In this document: in pieces, positions 8,609-16,552 of the stretch | Layout: every line of letters begins with the position of its first letter | Position numbering within the stretch: the first letter of the stretch is position 1 | Notes under the pieces: model-generated | Databases searched by the model: none | The model's input: the letters and a program-made list of their open reading frames with translations, nothing else | Told to the model about the DNA's origin: nothing | Origin: Clostridium jeddahitimonense | GTDB lineage: Bacteria > Bacillota > Clostridia > Clostridiales > Clostridiaceae | Assembly (NCBI GenBank): GCA_000753455.2 | Contig: LM994670.1 | Coordinates: forward strand, 3,162,507-3,226,506 | DNA: 64,000 nt | Reading direction: 5' to 3' | Position numbers and translations under genes: made by a program

Positions 8609-9898
8609 TTATTTTATAGGAATTATCACTTTACTTTCAAAAATATTATTCTCATCATTCATATAGAGCATTCCATTATATTTACTAATAACTTTATTTA
8701 CTCTATTTATCCCTAAGCCATGAAGATTTTCTTCTTTTGTTGTCAAATAACTACCATTGAATTTTTCTATGTATCCATCAAATGTATTTCTTATTTTAAA
8801 AACAATATTATTATCTCTTTCATATATATTGATATCTACTTTCTTTTCTTTAGCTCTTAATGCTCCCTCTATAGCATTATCTAATATATTACTCAGTATT
8901 ATATTAATATCAAAATCTGAAATTTTTCCTTTTTCTATTTTCTCGGTATTTATATTAAATTTAATCCCCCTACTACTCCCATATAAGTACTTAGATGTTA
9001 CTACAGAATCTATAAGAAAAACTCCAGTATAAATTACCGCTTCAGCAACCATTATTTCTTTATCAAACTCTTCAATATACTTAAATAACTCTTCATGCTT
9101 ATTTTCTATAGCTAAATTACAGATTACATTTATATTATTTCTATAATCATGCTTCCATGATTTTATATCAGTATATATTTGAGAGATTTCATTTATATAC
9201 CTTTCTTCTAACTCATTTTGTTTAACACTCATTTCTAATAAATACTTCTCTTCAATTTCTTTAGAAAGAAATGTTAAAATTTTATAAAAAAATATATCAA
9301 CTCCAAATAGTAATATAACTAAAATCCCCTCATAAAATGTTACAGGATTATTAATCACTACACTACCCTTTAAAGTAATAATTAAGAAGAATTGTATAAT
9401 AAGAAATACTAAAATAGATATTACCTTCTGATTATTACTAAGATTATCAATAATAAACCTATTCTTTATATTAACTTTTATAATTTTAATTCTAAATAAA
9501 ACTGAAAAGAAAAATATAGTTTGCTTTAATAACGAATTAGCATTATAGAATTCTAGAAAGGTGCATTTTTCAAAAAATGCACCAAAAATATATGTTAATA
9601 TAAATACACATAAACAATTTGAAACAGATTGAGTTATCCAAAAAACATTTGATAAATTCACTTTAGCTTTTATATAAATTGCATAAATAAATAGCACACT
9701 ATAATACCATATTATAGCTAGGAAAATTCCAATTTCCTCTCCTACTATTATTATCAATAAAATCAATGAACAAAATATAAATTTATTCTTCCTTCTAATT
9801 TCACTGTCGCAAACTAATACATTATCTAAAAACCATAAGCTAGTGCATATATTAAATATACAAATTGTGGCTCTGAAAACATAACATAATAATTTCAT
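8609..9898 (-). CDS. AgrC/VirS-like sensor histidine kinase
   Basis: A membrane kinase with five to seven hydrophobic segments in the first 215 residues, a coiled linker, a phosphoacceptor motif WKHDYRNN with His near residue 250, and a GHKL-type ATPase (IILSNILDNAIEGALRA as the N box and a GLGINRV G box). This is the AgrC/BlpH layout that senses peptides with LytTR regulators. I choose the ATG at 9898; an in-frame TTG at 9925 is possible, since the AGGAG lies between them, 13 bases before the ATG. No agrB or agrD lies nearby. A terminator separates it from the LytTR gene upstream, so the two may be only partly cotranscribed. Confidence 0.85.
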   Translation of the reverse strand: MKLLCYVFRATICIFNICTSLWFLDNVLVCDSEIRRKNKFIFCSLILLIIIVGEEIGIFLAIIWYYSVLFIYAIYIKAKVNLSNVFWITQSVSNCLCVFILTYIFGAFFEKCTFLEFYNANSLLKQTIFFFSVLFRIKIIKVNIKNRFIIDNLSNNQKVISILVFLIIQFFLIITLKGSVVINNPVTFYEGILVILLFGVDIFFYKILTFLSKEIEEKYLLEMSVKQNELEERYINEISQIYTDIKSWKHDYRNNINVICNLAIENKHEELFKYIEEFDKEIMVAEAVIYTGVFLIDSVVTSKYLYGSSRGIKFNINTEKIEKGKISDFDINIILSNILDNAIEGALRAKEKKVDINIYERDNNIVFKIRNTFDGYIEKFNGSYLTTKEENLHGLGINRVNKVISKYNGMLYMNDENNIFESKVIIPIK

Positions 9899-10042
9899 TA
9901 TCTTTAGTACACTCCTAATATTCAATTATATAACTTTAAACAACCATAATATAAAGCTGAAAATATTATATACCACTTTAAATTATTAAATTTATTCTTT
10001 TCATTAACGATATTAAATAGTTCATAAAAATATATATTAATA

Positions 10043-10084
10043 AAAAAACCTTATATTTTAACATTATAAAATATAAGGTTTTTT
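10043..10084 (-). terminator. Terminator between the LytTR regulator and AgrC-like kinase
   Basis: A perfect 18-base-pair stem (AAAAAACCTTATATTTTA and complement) has T-rich flanks immediately after the regulator stop codon. Readthrough would be needed to reach the kinase gene. Confidence 0.85.
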
Positions 10085-10085
10085 A

Positions 10086-10796
10086 TTAAAAATATTTAAA
10101 ATATAAATCTTTAACTTGATTTTTTTTCATTTTACTTACTGGAATCTCAACACCATTTTTTAATACTATACTATTTTTCTTTATTTCCTTTGTATATGAT
10201 ATATTTGCTATGTATGATCTATGTGTTCTTATAAATAACTTTTCATCTAATTCTTTTTCTAAATCTGATATTTTCTTTTTAACTCTTATTTTACTCCTAA
10301 TAGTGTTAATCTCTACATAATGTTGGTATGACTCACAGTATAATATCTCGCTATATTTTAAATTTATAATATCTCCGAATTTCTTAACTGTAATAATTTC
10401 TTTTTCTTCTTTATACAAAGATTTTCTACTCCATGCTTTATTTAAACAATTTGAAAACTTTTCTGCATTCAATGGTTTAATTAAATAATGTATCGCATCA
10501 AAATCATATCCATAAGATATATACTTTTCTAATCCACTAACAAAAATGATACTAATATCTGTATTCTCTTCTCTTATCATTCTTGCTAGTTCTATTCCAT
10601 TAATCTTTTTTAATCCTACATCTATTATTATACAATCGTAGCTTAAACTACTCTCATTTTTAATAATAAACTCTTCTGCAGAATAAAACTCCTTTATACT
10701 TACATCTATGCTCCTTTTTTCTCCCCACTTATTAATAAGAAGCTTATTAATATCAACTTGATATTTATCATCTTCACATATTGCTACTCTAAACAT
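10086..10796 (-). CDS. LytTR family response regulator (AgrA/VirR-like)
   Basis: An N-terminal receiver domain (acidic pair at residues 9-10, phosphoacceptor Asp59 in IIIDVGL, switch lysine in HYLIKPLN) is followed by a LytTR DNA-binding domain from about residue 140 (ILYCESYQHYVEI, then FIRTHRSYIANI). LytTR domains bind paired direct repeats at target promoters. I choose the ATG at 10796, preceded by a G-rich GGGGGT, over the ATG at 10814, which has no ribosome-binding site. It is the likely partner of the AgrC-like kinase downstream. With no peptide gene beside it, the signal could come from another locus. Confidence 0.88.
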   Translation of the reverse strand: MFRVAICEDDKYQVDINKLLINKWGEKRSIDVSIKEFYSAEEFIIKNESSLSYDCIIIDVGLKKINGIELARMIREENTDISIIFVSGLEKYISYGYDFDAIHYLIKPLNAEKFSNCLNKAWSRKSLYKEEKEIITVKKFGDIINLKYSEILYCESYQHYVEINTIRSKIRVKKKISDLEKELDEKLFIRTHRSYIANISYTKEIKKNSIVLKNGVEIPVSKMKKNQVKDLYFKYF

Positions 10797-10999
10797 TCTA
10801 CCCCCACAAGTCATAACTCTTATATATTGACGTGTATATTATATCAACTCAAGATATAATTTCATAATTAAAAATATATTAAATTTTTATAGTACTATTT
10901 ATGTACATAAACAGTCTTTTTATTAACAAAAAAATAAATTATTGTAATTTTATGTTATATTATTAAAGAAAATTTTTAATGTATTAAATGGAGATAGAA

Positions 11000-12724
11000 A
11001 TGAGCAAAAGTAATCGATTATATAATATAGAAGATTTAGAAACTATTCTGGATAACTTACCTTGCAGCGTATTTATAAAGGATAGTGAAGGAAAATATAT
11101 TTATACTAATAAATTTGCTGCTAATATTTCAGGATTAGAAAAATATCAGATTATAGGCAAAAGTGATTTTGATCTAAAAAATAATGAGGAAGCTATAAAA
11201 GCTTTATCAACAGATAAAGAAGCTCTAAAAGAAATAACTACTGTACTCACAGAAGAGTTTGGAATAAATAAAAGCAAAAATGAAATATTTAGTATTTATA
11301 AACTTCCAATACCTAAATCTGAGAAAATTGCTTCTATTTCAAGACAAGTTAACTTAAATAGTACTATAAATATAAACTTTAAAAAGATTACTTGTAAAAA
11401 AACTAATACTGATATTGAAAGCAATTATACTGATTTCATAGTGGAAATGTTAAATAAATTTACTAATATACTTGATGCATCAAATATAGACCTATTCTTG
11501 TTTGATAGCAACAGTGTAACAATTAAGTCTTATGCATCATCTACTATTAACGATAATGTTTTTCAAAAAAATGTTCTTATTGATGTTAATTACTCTATTA
11601 TATCCAAATTTAATAATATAACAAATTCATTTAAGAATAATAGCTATATAAATTCAATTTTTTCTAAGCATTATAATAAAAAATATATAGAAAAAAATAC
11701 TTCTTCATTTATAGTAAAAGCATTGTGCTTCGCAAACAAACTAATAGGTATTTTACATATAACTTACGATAATTTTAATAAGTGCCAAATACATAATGAA
11801 GGTTTTATTAAAGAAATATGTGATAATATCAGTTCTCTTCTAGTAAGCTTTAATGTCACAAACGAATTTGAAAAGTATGTCTTTAAGAAGGACGATATGG
11901 TATCAGCTGAATATTCTCCTGAAATACTTTTAAGTAAAATGAATTATTTTGCAACACTTTCTCATGAGTTTAAAACGCCTATAAACATTATACTTTCAAG
12001 TATTCAATTACTTTTAAAATTATTATCTGATAATTATGAGGTTGATAATGCCACCCTATTAAAATATCTTACTATTTTAAAACAAAACTCTTATAGACTA
12101 TTAAGACTTACCAATAATGTGCTAGATAGTAGTAAGTTAGAAAATAATTTTAATGACTTAACATTAGTTAACTGTAACATAATAAGTGTTATTGAAAATA
12201 TAGTCTTATCAACATGCGATTATATAGATCAACATAATAAAGAAATAATTTTTGATACTGATGAAGAAGAAATTTTCTTATCATGTGATCCTGATAAGAT
12301 AGAAAAGGTAATTTTAAACTTAATCTCTAATTCATTGAAATTTACAGATGAAAATGGCGAAATAAAAGTAAAAATTTCTACAGACCATGATAACAAAAAG
12401 CTTTTTGTACGTGTTCAGAATAATGGACCTGAAATTTCTATAGAGGATTCCAAAAAAATATTCAGTAGATTCATTCAAAGCGATGAGTTATTTACTAAAA
12501 AAAATCAAGGAACTGGAATAGGCTTGTTTTTGTGTAAGTCTTTTATCGAATTGCATGGTGGTGAAATATGGGTTAATCCTAACTTTAAAAATGGTGCAGA
12601 GTTCATTTTTTATTTACCAATAAAGTTATGTGCTGATGAGAAAATTCAAACTTTAGGTACAGAAACTCCTTCATCAAAAATTGAAAAATGTCATATTGAA
12701 TTTTCAGATGTATATTCAATATAA
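11000..12724 (+). CDS. Cytoplasmic PAS-domain sensor histidine kinase (orphan)
   Basis: The 574-residue protein has no membrane segment. It begins with a PAS domain (LPCSVFIKDSEGKYIYTNKF, residues about 15-60), then a poorly conserved middle with GAF-like features, a HisKA domain with His322 in SHEFKTP, and an HATPase_c domain with N box NLISNSLKF and GTGIGLFLCKS. The ATG at 11000 follows GGAG; the ATG at 10988 lacks a site. No response regulator lies next to it and its terminator follows directly. Soluble orphan PAS kinases in clostridia often phosphorylate Spo0A, so that is a reasonable but unproven role. Confidence 0.85.
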   Translation: MSKSNRLYNIEDLETILDNLPCSVFIKDSEGKYIYTNKFAANISGLEKYQIIGKSDFDLKNNEEAIKALSTDKEALKEITTVLTEEFGINKSKNEIFSIYKLPIPKSEKIASISRQVNLNSTININFKKITCKKTNTDIESNYTDFIVEMLNKFTNILDASNIDLFLFDSNSVTIKSYASSTINDNVFQKNVLIDVNYSIISKFNNITNSFKNNSYINSIFSKHYNKKYIEKNTSSFIVKALCFANKLIGILHITYDNFNKCQIHNEGFIKEICDNISSLLVSFNVTNEFEKYVFKKDDMVSAEYSPEILLSKMNYFATLSHEFKTPINIILSSIQLLLKLLSDNYEVDNATLLKYLTILKQNSYRLLRLTNNVLDSSKLENNFNDLTLVNCNIISVIENIVLSTCDYIDQHNKEIIFDTDEEEIFLSCDPDKIEKVILNLISNSLKFTDENGEIKVKISTDHDNKKLFVRVQNNGPEISIEDSKKIFSRFIQSDELFTKKNQGTGIGLFLCKSFIELHGGEIWVNPNFKNGAEFIFYLPIKLCADEKIQTLGTETPSSKIEKCHIEFSDVYSI

Positions 12725-12763
12725 TATAAAATTATTTAACACTAATATATCCCAATTAAATAG

Positions 12764-12791
12764 AACCGTACAGAAAACTGTACGGTTTTTA
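12764..12791 (+). terminator. Terminator of the PAS kinase gene
   Basis: A perfect 10-base-pair stem (AACCGTACAG and complement) with an AAAA loop, followed by a run of T residues on the plus strand. Confidence 0.85.
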
Positions 12792-12806
12792 TTTTTAAAA
12801 AAATTT

Positions 12807-13039
12807 TTAAGCTAAGTATTTTAACTCTTTAACATATTCACAAGAGAATTTTTCAGATTTTCCTTCATCACTAATCTTCCCTTTCCAAATTAAAAATTTA
12901 AATCTTTTCTATCTTTATGACTAGATATTATCAACTCAGTGTGAAAGAAATATAAAATTAAATAACGAATAACATGTATTATATAGGATGCAAATAGTGA
13001 AATAACTAAACTTATCTCTATAGAATATGGTAATATCAT
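12807..13039 (-). pseudogene. Frameshifted small membrane protein
   Basis: From an ATG at 13039 a 49-codon frame encodes a small, strongly hydrophobic protein (SLVISLFASYIIHVIRYLIL) that ends at a TAA at 12890-12892 inside a TTTTTAA run. Moving one frame at that point, translation continues for about 28 codons (IWKGKISDEGKSEKFSCEY) to a stop at 12807. The two pieces read as one roughly 77-residue protein broken by a slip in the T run. The ribosome-binding site is weak. Either this is a decayed gene or the 49-residue piece alone is the product. I recognise no family. Confidence 0.35.
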
Positions 13040-13372
13040 AAATACTCACTTATTCCCTCTCTTATATCTCTTTCATATTCTATAACTAATATCTTTATGT
13101 TCACTTTTATTAACCTCTTCATTAATTTTTATTATCACTAAAGTAGATTTTTTTATATTTATGCATGAGCTATTTAGTATGAAAATATTATTCTAATAAA
13201 TTCTCAAAATATAAATATACTATATTAATTAATACTATAAAATACAATATAGTATTAATGTGAAACTAATATAAAACTAAAGCTAAAATAAATATATTGT
13301 AGAATGAACAAGGTAATTGGTCCACTTTTATATACTCAGTTATCAGCGCTAGTTTAAAACAGAGCCTAATTT
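13040..13372. other. Intergenic stretch without recognised gene
   Basis: Very AT-rich sequence with many short stop-interrupted frames. A short minus-strand frame near 13070-13150 reads like coding remnant (KINEEVNKSEHKDISY) but has no start site. No RNA or repeat was recognised. Confidence 0.4.
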
Positions 13373-13413
13373 AAAAAGTAAAAACCATATTGACTATTTC
13401 ATCAATATGGTTT
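13373..13413 (-). terminator. Terminator of the YczE-like gene
   Basis: A perfect 12-base-pair stem (AAACCATATTGA and complement) followed on the minus strand by a T-rich tail, about 125 bases after the stop codon. Confidence 0.7.
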
Positions 13414-13537
13414 CCGTATATTTCAGTTGTGGAAGCTATTCATGTAAATCATACCTACGACTTTATATTACATAATATTAGTTAATATAGTTATCAAATA
13501 ATTAAATGATTACGGTATTATTTAGTGTTATATAATT

Positions 13538-14185
13538 TTATTCTTCGTATTCAATTTTACCAACAATATTGGATTTATCTAGTAATCTTTCTGAGAAATT
13601 CTTATTAATGAATTGAACTATTGGGCCCATACCACATGCTATTATTAAAGTACTTACCCCTATACTTCCACCGAATATTAAAGCTATTACTACACAAATA
13701 CAATCTGCAAAAACTCTACACGTACCAAATTCAAACTTTGTCCTTTCAGATAATATTATTGGTAGACAATCATATGGTGCTAATCCTAAATTAGCTGTGT
13801 AATACAAAGATAACCCTATACCTATTATTACAACTGCCACAAATAGTAAAGCAAGTTTTATAAATAAGTTGTCTGGTACCACAACAAATTTAGAATAAAT
13901 ATTAATAAAAAATTCAATTACATATCCTAATCCTATCATATTAAAAAATGTACCTAATCCAATTAACTTCTTAGAAAATTTATATAGTACTATGAACATT
14001 AAAATATTTAAACTCATTTGTGATACACCTAATGATATTGATGTAGTTTCACTAATTCCTATATTCATAGCTGCAAATGGATCTACCCCCAACCCTATCA
14101 TGTTACATAAAGCCACTCCCATACCTAAAATTAAGACACCAATTGACATCATTGCAAATCTCTTACTCTTCATAATTCCATACAT
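13538..14185 (-). CDS. YczE/YitT-type integral membrane protein
   Basis: A 215-residue protein of about five to six membrane helices with the family pattern GLGVDPFAAMNIGIS near residue 32 and GLAPYDCLPIILSE near residue 135, two related half-repeats typical of YczE-like proteins. The function of the family is unsettled; in Bacillus YczE has been linked to lipopeptide synthesis. The start is the ATG at 14185 or the in-frame ATG at 14173; neither has an ideal ribosome-binding site. It is transcribed alone, separated from the NSS operon by about 260 bases with no recognised feature. Confidence 0.75.
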   Translation of the reverse strand: MYGIMKSKRFAMMSIGVLILGMGVALCNMIGLGVDPFAAMNIGISETTSISLGVSQMSLNILMFIVLYKFSKKLIGLGTFFNMIGLGYVIEFFINIYSKFVVVPDNLFIKLALLFVAVVIIGIGLSLYYTANLGLAPYDCLPIILSERTKFEFGTCRVFADCICVVIALIFGGSIGVSTLIIACGMGPIVQFINKNFSERLLDKSNIVGKIEYEE

Positions 14186-14445
14186 ACCTTTTACCCCTGT
14201 TATTTATAAAATCTAAATATGTTTATTATATATACTTAGGTTTTTATTTATAATTTTTTATACCCATTTTATGCGTTAATAATTTCTATTATTTAATGTT
14301 ATCTTCTTTGAATAATTAGCTTTTAGCGTTGTATCCTGGTCTTTGTTCTTATTTGATGGATGCAATACATATTAGCACCTAATTTATATCTAACTAACTT
14401 TATTAATATAAATTTGTTGTATATTTAATGAGTAAATATACTAAT

Positions 14446-14547
14446 TTACTGTTTTTCATGTTTAAAATTTATAACTAATGTTACAATTAGCCCTCCCCAA
14501 AGAATAGTTGCTCCTAATACTAAAAATAAAATAGCATACCCTGTCAT
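14446..14547 (-). CDS. MetS-type small subunit of NSS transporter
   Basis: A 33-residue protein with a single membrane helix (ILFLVLGATILWGGLIVTL) and a short charged tail. It starts one base after the stop codon of the NSS transporter, behind AAGGAGG, so the two are translationally linked. In Corynebacterium the methionine/alanine importer MetP needs just such a one-helix partner, MetS, encoded directly downstream, and the residues around the TILWGG segment resemble that family. I infer that this is an essential accessory subunit of the transporter. Confidence 0.85.
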   Translation of the reverse strand: MTGYAILFLVLGATILWGGLIVTLVINFKHEKQ

Positions 14548-16059
14548 TTATAAAACCTCCTTACTTTTTATATTTTGAGATTCATTTTCTATCTTCCAAG
14601 GCTTCTTGCTTATTAATATTCCACCTATAATTCCTAATGCAATAATCGCCCAACCATATAGTAATAAAGATATTAAATCATATCCTCCATAAGGGGTTTT
14701 AAACTCTGTAATAATACTTTGAATTAATGTTATTAATAGTAATGTAGGTGTAATATACTTTATAATGAAGTCCCACCATTTACCTATTTTAAAATAAGAA
14801 ATAGCATTTGTATGTTCTCTTATTTCCTTAGGCTTAACTATCCAACCAATAACAAAGGCCTCTAATAATCCAACTACAACTATCCCATAGTTATTTATAA
14901 AATTATCCATAATATCTAGCAAATATAAACCTGCATTTGTTGCAAAAACTATACTTACTAAAAATCCAATTATACACATACTTGTTACAACTTTATCTCG
15001 CTTCCAACCAAATTTATCAATTACTGCGGCTGATATTGCTTCAACTAATGAAACTGATGAAGTAATTCCTGCAAATACTAGACATACAAAGAATAAAACT
15101 CCTAATATATTTCCCCATACTCCCATTATCGTAAATACCTTAGGGAATGCTATAAACGCTAGACCAATTCCACTTGTTACTACTTCTTTAACAGGCACAC
15201 CTTCACTTGTTGCCATTACCCCAAGTATTGCAAATACCCCAATAGCACATAAAAATTCAAATCCACAATTTGCAAACGCAGTCATAAATGCACTATTATT
15301 TATATCTGTTTTTCTAGGAAGATAACTAGAATATGTCATCATAATACCAGTAGCAATACTCAATGAGAAAAATACTTGTCCATATGCTAAAATCCAAATC
15401 TTAGGATCTTTTATCTTATTCCAATCAGGTGTAAATAATACATTCAATCCTGCTTCTGCTCCTTCTAATGTAACTCCTCTTACAACTATAATTATCATTA
15501 TTAACAATAAGCAAGGTAATAATATTTTATTCATTTTTTCAATCCCTGCTTTTATACCCTTATAACATATAAACCAATTTATAAACCAAATTAAAGCAAT
15601 TCCAATTAGTATAGGAAAAACTATTCCACCAAGATTTAGTGGTGAATCAGATGCTTTTAAAAAATCATTATAAAAGAATGAATTGGAATTCTCTCCCCAA
15701 CCTTTATTAAAACTAAGAGTCAAATATTTCATTGCCATACTTAATATCATTGAATAATAACATAATATAATTGATGAACTAATTATTGACCACCATCCAA
15801 ACCATTCAAATCTTTTATTAGCCCTTGCTAATGAAAGAGGTGTAGACCCTCTAAATTTATGTCCCATTCCATACTCTAATATTAAAAGTGGAATTCCTGC
15901 AGTAAATATAGCAAAGAAATATGGTATTAAAAATGCTCCTCCTCCACTTGAGTAAACTACATATGGAAACCTCCATATATTACCTAATCCTATCGCTGAT
16001 CCGACTGCTGCAAGTATAAAACCTACCTTAGAACCCCATTGTTCTCTATTTTCTTCCAT
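14548..16059 (-). CDS. Sodium-dependent amino acid transporter (NSS/SNF family)
   Basis: A twelve-helix secondary transporter of the LeuT fold, 503 residues. Helix 1 has the family signature VGSAIGLGNIWRFPYV, whose unwound GLGN segment forms the sodium and substrate site, followed by GGGAFLIPYF and the EYGMGHKFRG loop. Helix 6 and 8 motifs (FFSLSIATGIMMTYSSY, VFAGITSSVSLVEA) are present. The start follows AGGAGG. The MetS subunit gene follows immediately. The leader has a Leu-rich leader peptide and terminator hairpins, which suggests leucine or branched-chain responsive control and perhaps such a substrate. Other hydrophobic amino acids remain possible. Confidence 0.92.
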   Translation of the reverse strand: MEENREQWGSKVGFILAAVGSAIGLGNIWRFPYVVYSSGGGAFLIPYFFAIFTAGIPLLILEYGMGHKFRGSTPLSLARANKRFEWFGWWSIISSSIILCYYSMILSMAMKYLTLSFNKGWGENSNSFFYNDFLKASDSPLNLGGIVFPILIGIALIWFINWFICYKGIKAGIEKMNKILLPCLLLIMIIIVVRGVTLEGAEAGLNVLFTPDWNKIKDPKIWILAYGQVFFSLSIATGIMMTYSSYLPRKTDINNSAFMTAFANCGFEFLCAIGVFAILGVMATSEGVPVKEVVTSGIGLAFIAFPKVFTIMGVWGNILGVLFFVCLVFAGITSSVSLVEAISAAVIDKFGWKRDKVVTSMCIIGFLVSIVFATNAGLYLLDIMDNFINNYGIVVVGLLEAFVIGWIVKPKEIREHTNAISYFKIGKWWDFIIKYITPTLLLITLIQSIITEFKTPYGGYDLISLLLYGWAIIALGIIGGILISKKPWKIENESQNIKSKEVL

Positions 16060-16100
16060 CTTTAAATCCTCCTAACCTAAATTCTAATATTTATAAAATA

Positions 16101-16228
16101 AAAAAGTCCCATAAATAACTATGGGACTTTTTAGCCTAGGATATAAAAAGAGTCCCATATAAATCTATGAGACTTATCTTATCTAAAAATAATAAAAAAT
16201 AGCCTCATATAAATCTATGAGGCTATTT
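16101..16228 (-). terminator. Three tandem terminator hairpins in the NSS leader
   Basis: Three intrinsic terminator-like hairpins stand in a row between the leader fold and the transporter gene: 16198-16228 (AGCCTCAT/ATGAGGCT, T tract), 16151-16174 (AGTCTCATA/TATGGGACT, T tract) and 16101-16132 (AAAAAGTCCCAT/ATGGGACTTTTT). Each 5' arm contains the core (T/C)CATAG, and the first two contain TCATAGAT, complementary to ATCTATGA at the 3' side of the upstream fold. This makes the first hairpin mutually exclusive with an antiterminator pairing. Confidence 0.8.
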
Positions 16229-16242
16229 ATCCATAAGAAATA

Positions 16243-16351
16243 TATTAGCCGTCATAGATGCAATCACTTAATATCGCAATTCCATCTATGACAGCAATAA
16301 ATATAAATCTATTTAATCATATCTGAAATTGCTATATTAACTCGGCTAATA
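16243..16351 (-). promoter_or_regulatory. Three-way-junction leader RNA (putative attenuator) of the NSS-metS operon
   Basis: On the minus strand P1 pairs TATTAGCCG (16351-16343) with CGGCTAATA (16251-16243), P2 pairs AGCAAT (16333-16328) with ATTGCT (16298-16293), and P3 pairs GTCATAGATG (16292-16283) with CATCTATGAC (16260-16251). The 3' halves of P3 and P1 together (ATCTATGACGGCT, 16259-16247) complement the 5' arm of the first terminator (AGCCTCATAGAT, 16224-16213) over 12 pairs with one bulged base. The leader peptide's Leu codons overlap the 5' arm of P1. The same plan recurs at 51229-51317. Confidence 0.7.
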
Positions 16352-16409
16352 ATAAGAGTACTCTATTAAATTTTGATTTCTTTTGAATTTGCAATTTTAT
16401 AATTTTCAT
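16332..16409 (-). CDS. Leu-rich leader peptide of the NSS-metS operon
   Basis: A 25-codon frame begins with an ATG at 16409 behind AAAAGGAGG, one of the strongest ribosome-binding sites in the region, only about 25 bases after a good promoter. It ends with RVLLLLAELI, including the consecutive codons CTC TTA TTA TTA. The last Leu codons fall on the 5' arm of stem P1 and the stop codon falls in P2. Position, size and codon run fit a ribosome-stalling attenuator peptide sensing leucyl-tRNA. A stable function for the peptide itself is unlikely. Confidence 0.65.
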   Translation of the reverse strand: MKIIKLQIQKKSKFNRVLLLLAELI

Positions 16410-16438
16410 AATATTTCCTCCTTTTAATATTTTTGTAT

Positions 16439-16468
16439 ATAATACCATAATAATTTGCCCTTTGTCAA
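16439..16468 (-). promoter_or_regulatory. Sigma-A promoter of the NSS-metS operon
   Basis: Consensus -35 TTGACA (16468-16463) and -10 TATTAT (16444-16439) are separated by 18 bases on the minus strand, just upstream of the leader-peptide ribosome-binding site. Confidence 0.75.
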
Positions 16469-16552
16469 CTTTTTTAATTTATGGTAGAGGCTATTCGCAA
16501 GAATAATACCCACGATTATTTTAAATATAAATTTTACTCTATATATAAAAAT

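Noticed and set aside
16101..16228. CATAGAT-containing repeats looking like a short CRISPR array
   Set aside because: Each unit is itself a perfect hairpin followed by a T run and there are no unique spacers of regular length; tandem terminators explain them.
16060..16470. T-box riboswitch before the NSS transporter
   Set aside because: No GGGTGGNACCGCG-type antiterminator sequence and no specifier-loop pattern were found; the leader-peptide model fits better.
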